Both the position numbers and the translations under genes were made by a program. A stretch of 22,341 nt of DNA from CAZAQS01 sp046485135 (GTDB taxonomy: Bacteria > Chloroflexota > Anaerolineae > Anaerolineales > UBA4823). The stretch is taken from contig JAWOHN010000144.1 of assembly GCA_046485135.1 (NCBI GenBank), positions 1 to 22,341 of the forward strand. Reading direction: 5' to 3'. Position 1 is the first letter of the stretch. The number at the start of each line of letters is the position of its first letter. Positions 20,845 to 22,341 of the stretch are shown here, piece by piece. The notes below the pieces were generated by a model. The model did not search any database, had not been told where the DNA came from, and saw only the letters and a program-made list of their open reading frames with translations.

Positions 20845-21870
20845 TTAAGGCTTGCCTACGTCATCCGGTTTACCAAGGTCATCTGGTTTGCCGAGGTCAT
20901 CCGGCTTACCGAGATCGTCCGGCTTGCCTACGTTATCCGGTTTGCCAACGCCCTCTGGTTTACCAGTATCGGCTGGCTGGCCAAACCCACCCGGCCTGCC
21001 GCTGGGCAAATCAGGCGATTTTTCGGTACCTACTGGCCTGCCGGTTTCTTCTGACGGCAGCTGGCTTTCTTCTGGCGGCCCAACCGGCTGTTTATTTTCC
21101 CAACGCGTTAGCAATCGTTCCATATTGATGGTTGTGACGGATATTGCTCGCTCGATGCCTGGTATGACCGCGTTAGGTGCATTGGGAAGCAGCATTTTCA
21201 GGACAACTAGATGCTTGTTGAGCTGATCGCGTAGGTGATCGGCTTTCTGTTCGGCCCAGGCCTCATCGTCTGGTTTCACGTTTTCTAGCAGGATGCTTGC
21301 CCCAAGCAGAGTCTCTTCGAAGCGAGCAACCGCAATGGCAATCTCTTCATCGCGACCGGACTTCACCAAGGCCTGGATTTCTTCCAACCTGCGTTCTGTG
21401 AATTGCTCGTAAAGAACGCTTTCGCCCTCTTCATTGGCAACTGCCAGGCGCAGATCTTCCAGCGTTGTTTTAAGCGGGTAGAGTGTGTCACCCGGCAAGG
21501 CATGAGCCGAAGCGTATACCGTGCCCCCACTGAGCATCACGAATAAGAAGGCCAGTAACAGTGCAATGGAGGCAGTTCGCCAGCGCAAAGAGTTGGTCGT
21601 CAGATGCTGGAAGAAACTTCCCACCCGGTCGACCACGGTCAGTTGTTGTTCTTGCTCAATTTTTGCCACCAGGCGCGCTCGACCGGCTTTGAAATAGGCG
21701 GGATTAGGAGTAGGTAGCTTCGCGCTGCGCAAGATCAAGGCCGCGTCCAGGAGAACCGCCAATTCCCCTCTGTGTTCTGGATAACGCTCAAGACATTGCG
21801 TGCGCGTTAAGATCCCTCTCTCAATTGCCTCAAGGGATTCATCCAGGATAAGAACCGTTGGATCTTGCAT
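20845..21870 (-). CDS. DUF5667-like single-pass membrane protein with hexapeptide repeat tail
   Basis: A 341-residue protein. Residues 1-80 are a cytoplasmic helical region (LDESLEAIERGILTRTQCLE, then RYPEHRGELAVLLDAA) like anti-sigma-type modules. One transmembrane helix follows at about 98-118 (ASIALLLAFLFVMLSGGT). Next is YASAHALPGDTLYPLKTTLE, the hallmark of DUF5667, then a helical extracellular region to about 270. The C-terminus is low-complexity with seven GKPDDL-like hexapeptides before a final GKP and TAA. DUF5667 genes often follow an ECF sigma factor; none is visible here. The start is ATG 21870 with AGAGGA eight bases upstream, not the earlier ATG, which overlaps that site. A coherent acidic tail (KEEKDKDTETPKVEIDD then TAA) exists in the +1 frame just after the stop, so the present stop may result from a frameshift. 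Confidence 0.8.
   Translation of the reverse strand: MQDPTVLILDESLEAIERGILTRTQCLERYPEHRGELAVLLDAALILRSAKLPTPNPAYFKAGRARLVAKIEQEQQLTVVDRVGSFFQHLTTNSLRWRTASIALLLAFLFVMLSGGTVYASAHALPGDTLYPLKTTLEDLRLAVANEEGESVLYEQFTERRLEEIQALVKSGRDEEIAIAVARFEETLLGASILLENVKPDDEAWAEQKADHLRDQLNKHLVVLKMLLPNAPNAVIPGIERAISVTTINMERLLTRWENKQPVGPPEESQLPSEETGRPVGTEKSPDLPSGRPGGFGQPADTGKPEGVGKPDNVGKPDDLGKPDDLGKPDDLGKPDDVGKP
20857..20982 (-). repeat. Tandem 18-bp repeats coding for G-K/Q-P-x-x-x
   Basis: Seven consecutive 18-base units encode GQPADT, GKPEGV, GKPDNV, GKPDDL three times and GKPDDV. They are more similar to one another toward the 3' end of the gene, which suggests recent slippage or unequal exchange. Confidence 0.85.
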
Positions 21871-22341
21871 CGATAGCATCCTCTGTTGCGGGTACAGGGT
21901 TTAAGCATGCTATATTGTGAAGCCTTTGCCAGGAAACGCATAATTCCCCAGGCGGGGCCCCTTGCCCGCAGAAGGGTTTGTTCTTCTGGAGCTTCATTAT
22001 TTTAGCTGCTCAGGCGCTAATAAGCCTGACCCTAACAACTCTCTCTCAATAGTATAGACGTAAAACAAGTCATTTTGTTACACATTTCATTAAGATTGAT
22101 GGTAACAAAACCAGCCTTTCGGTGTTAAGGCCTGCTAGAGCTTATCCAAGATCGATTGTACCGCAGCTTTGCATAGGTATTATAATTGATATTCATGCGA
22201 ATTGGACCGCTTCTTTTGGAACCGATATGTCCGAAAAACAGGTACGTGAAGGGATCACCCCTAAAACTGGGATCTTCTGCGGTAACATCTGAACAGGTTT
22301 TTGCCTAAGCGATTAACTTTTAGTGGATATGATAGAATCAG
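21871..22341. other. 470-base non-coding end with a possible plus-strand promoter
   Basis: No long open frame with recognisable product. A small hairpin CAGAAG/CTTCTG lies near 21968-21990. TATAAT is at 22181-22186 with a weak TTGTAC 19 bp upstream. Eight bases later an ATG (22195) opens a 37-codon frame ending at 22308 that resembles nothing known. Near the very end TGATAGAAT (-10 hexamer at 22333-22338) could be an extended -10 for a gene beyond the window. Confidence 0.4.

Noticed and set aside
20857..20982. Regular short repeats, considered as a CRISPR array
   Set aside because: Units are 18 bases, contiguous without spacers, and in frame within a protein; they are coding tandem repeats.

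Overview
The window looks like a stretch of bacterial chromosome from a member of the Chloroflexota, most likely an uncultured Anaerolineae. This rests on the moderate-to-high GC content, the mix of products (DUF5667-like membrane protein with low-complexity tail, MshA/SPS-like glycosyltransferase, glycine-rich RRM protein beside a cold-shock protein, several DinB-domain proteins) and remembered resemblance; no search was run. There is no phage, integrase, transposase or CRISPR array. The region is mostly housekeeping genes in short minus-strand operons, interspersed with gene remnants.

Left part (1-7140), all minus strand: the start of a DUF58-type protein running off the edge; an SRPBCC-PDZ-DinB fusion protein; a translationally coupled pair of CBS-domain protein and ArsB/NhaD-type ion transporter; an orphan RHS core fragment; a CBS-CBS-ACT sensor protein; an M20 dipeptidase; and a VTT (DedA-like) membrane protein.

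Middle (7240-13000): cyclophilin and uridine kinase (minus), tRNA-Thr(CGT) with its own terminator and promoter, and a divergent GT4 glycosyltransferase (plus) whose -35 box overlaps that of the tRNA. Then an OsmC peroxidase with a strong terminator, and a minus-strand cluster of a truncated AhpD/CMD-type fragment, an AidB-like acyl-CoA dehydrogenase and a small membrane protein.

Cold-shock/RNA-chaperone locus (13040-14090, plus): an RRM protein with a glycine-rich tail and a CspA-type protein. Both show the order promoter, short leader, intrinsic terminator, gene. This suggests transcription attenuation, possibly relieved by the RNA chaperones themselves, and is the most interesting regulatory structure in the window. 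It is followed by a 22-bp perfect palindrome, a dead lipoprotein gene with a stop just after its lipobox, and a large inverted repeat.

Right part (14446-22341): a Flp/TadE-like pilin with a large extracellular domain, an unrecognised 320-residue protein, a YqiA-like hydrolase (plus), a second DinB protein fused to a rubredoxin-like zinc ribbon, an MsbA-type ABC exporter with a long insertion in its nucleotide-binding domain, a DUF427 protein, a decayed FAD oxidoreductase and a DUF5667-like protein. The last gene ends in hexapeptide repeats, and a plausible acidic tail continues in the +1 frame beyond its stop codon. The final 470 bases hold no convincing gene.
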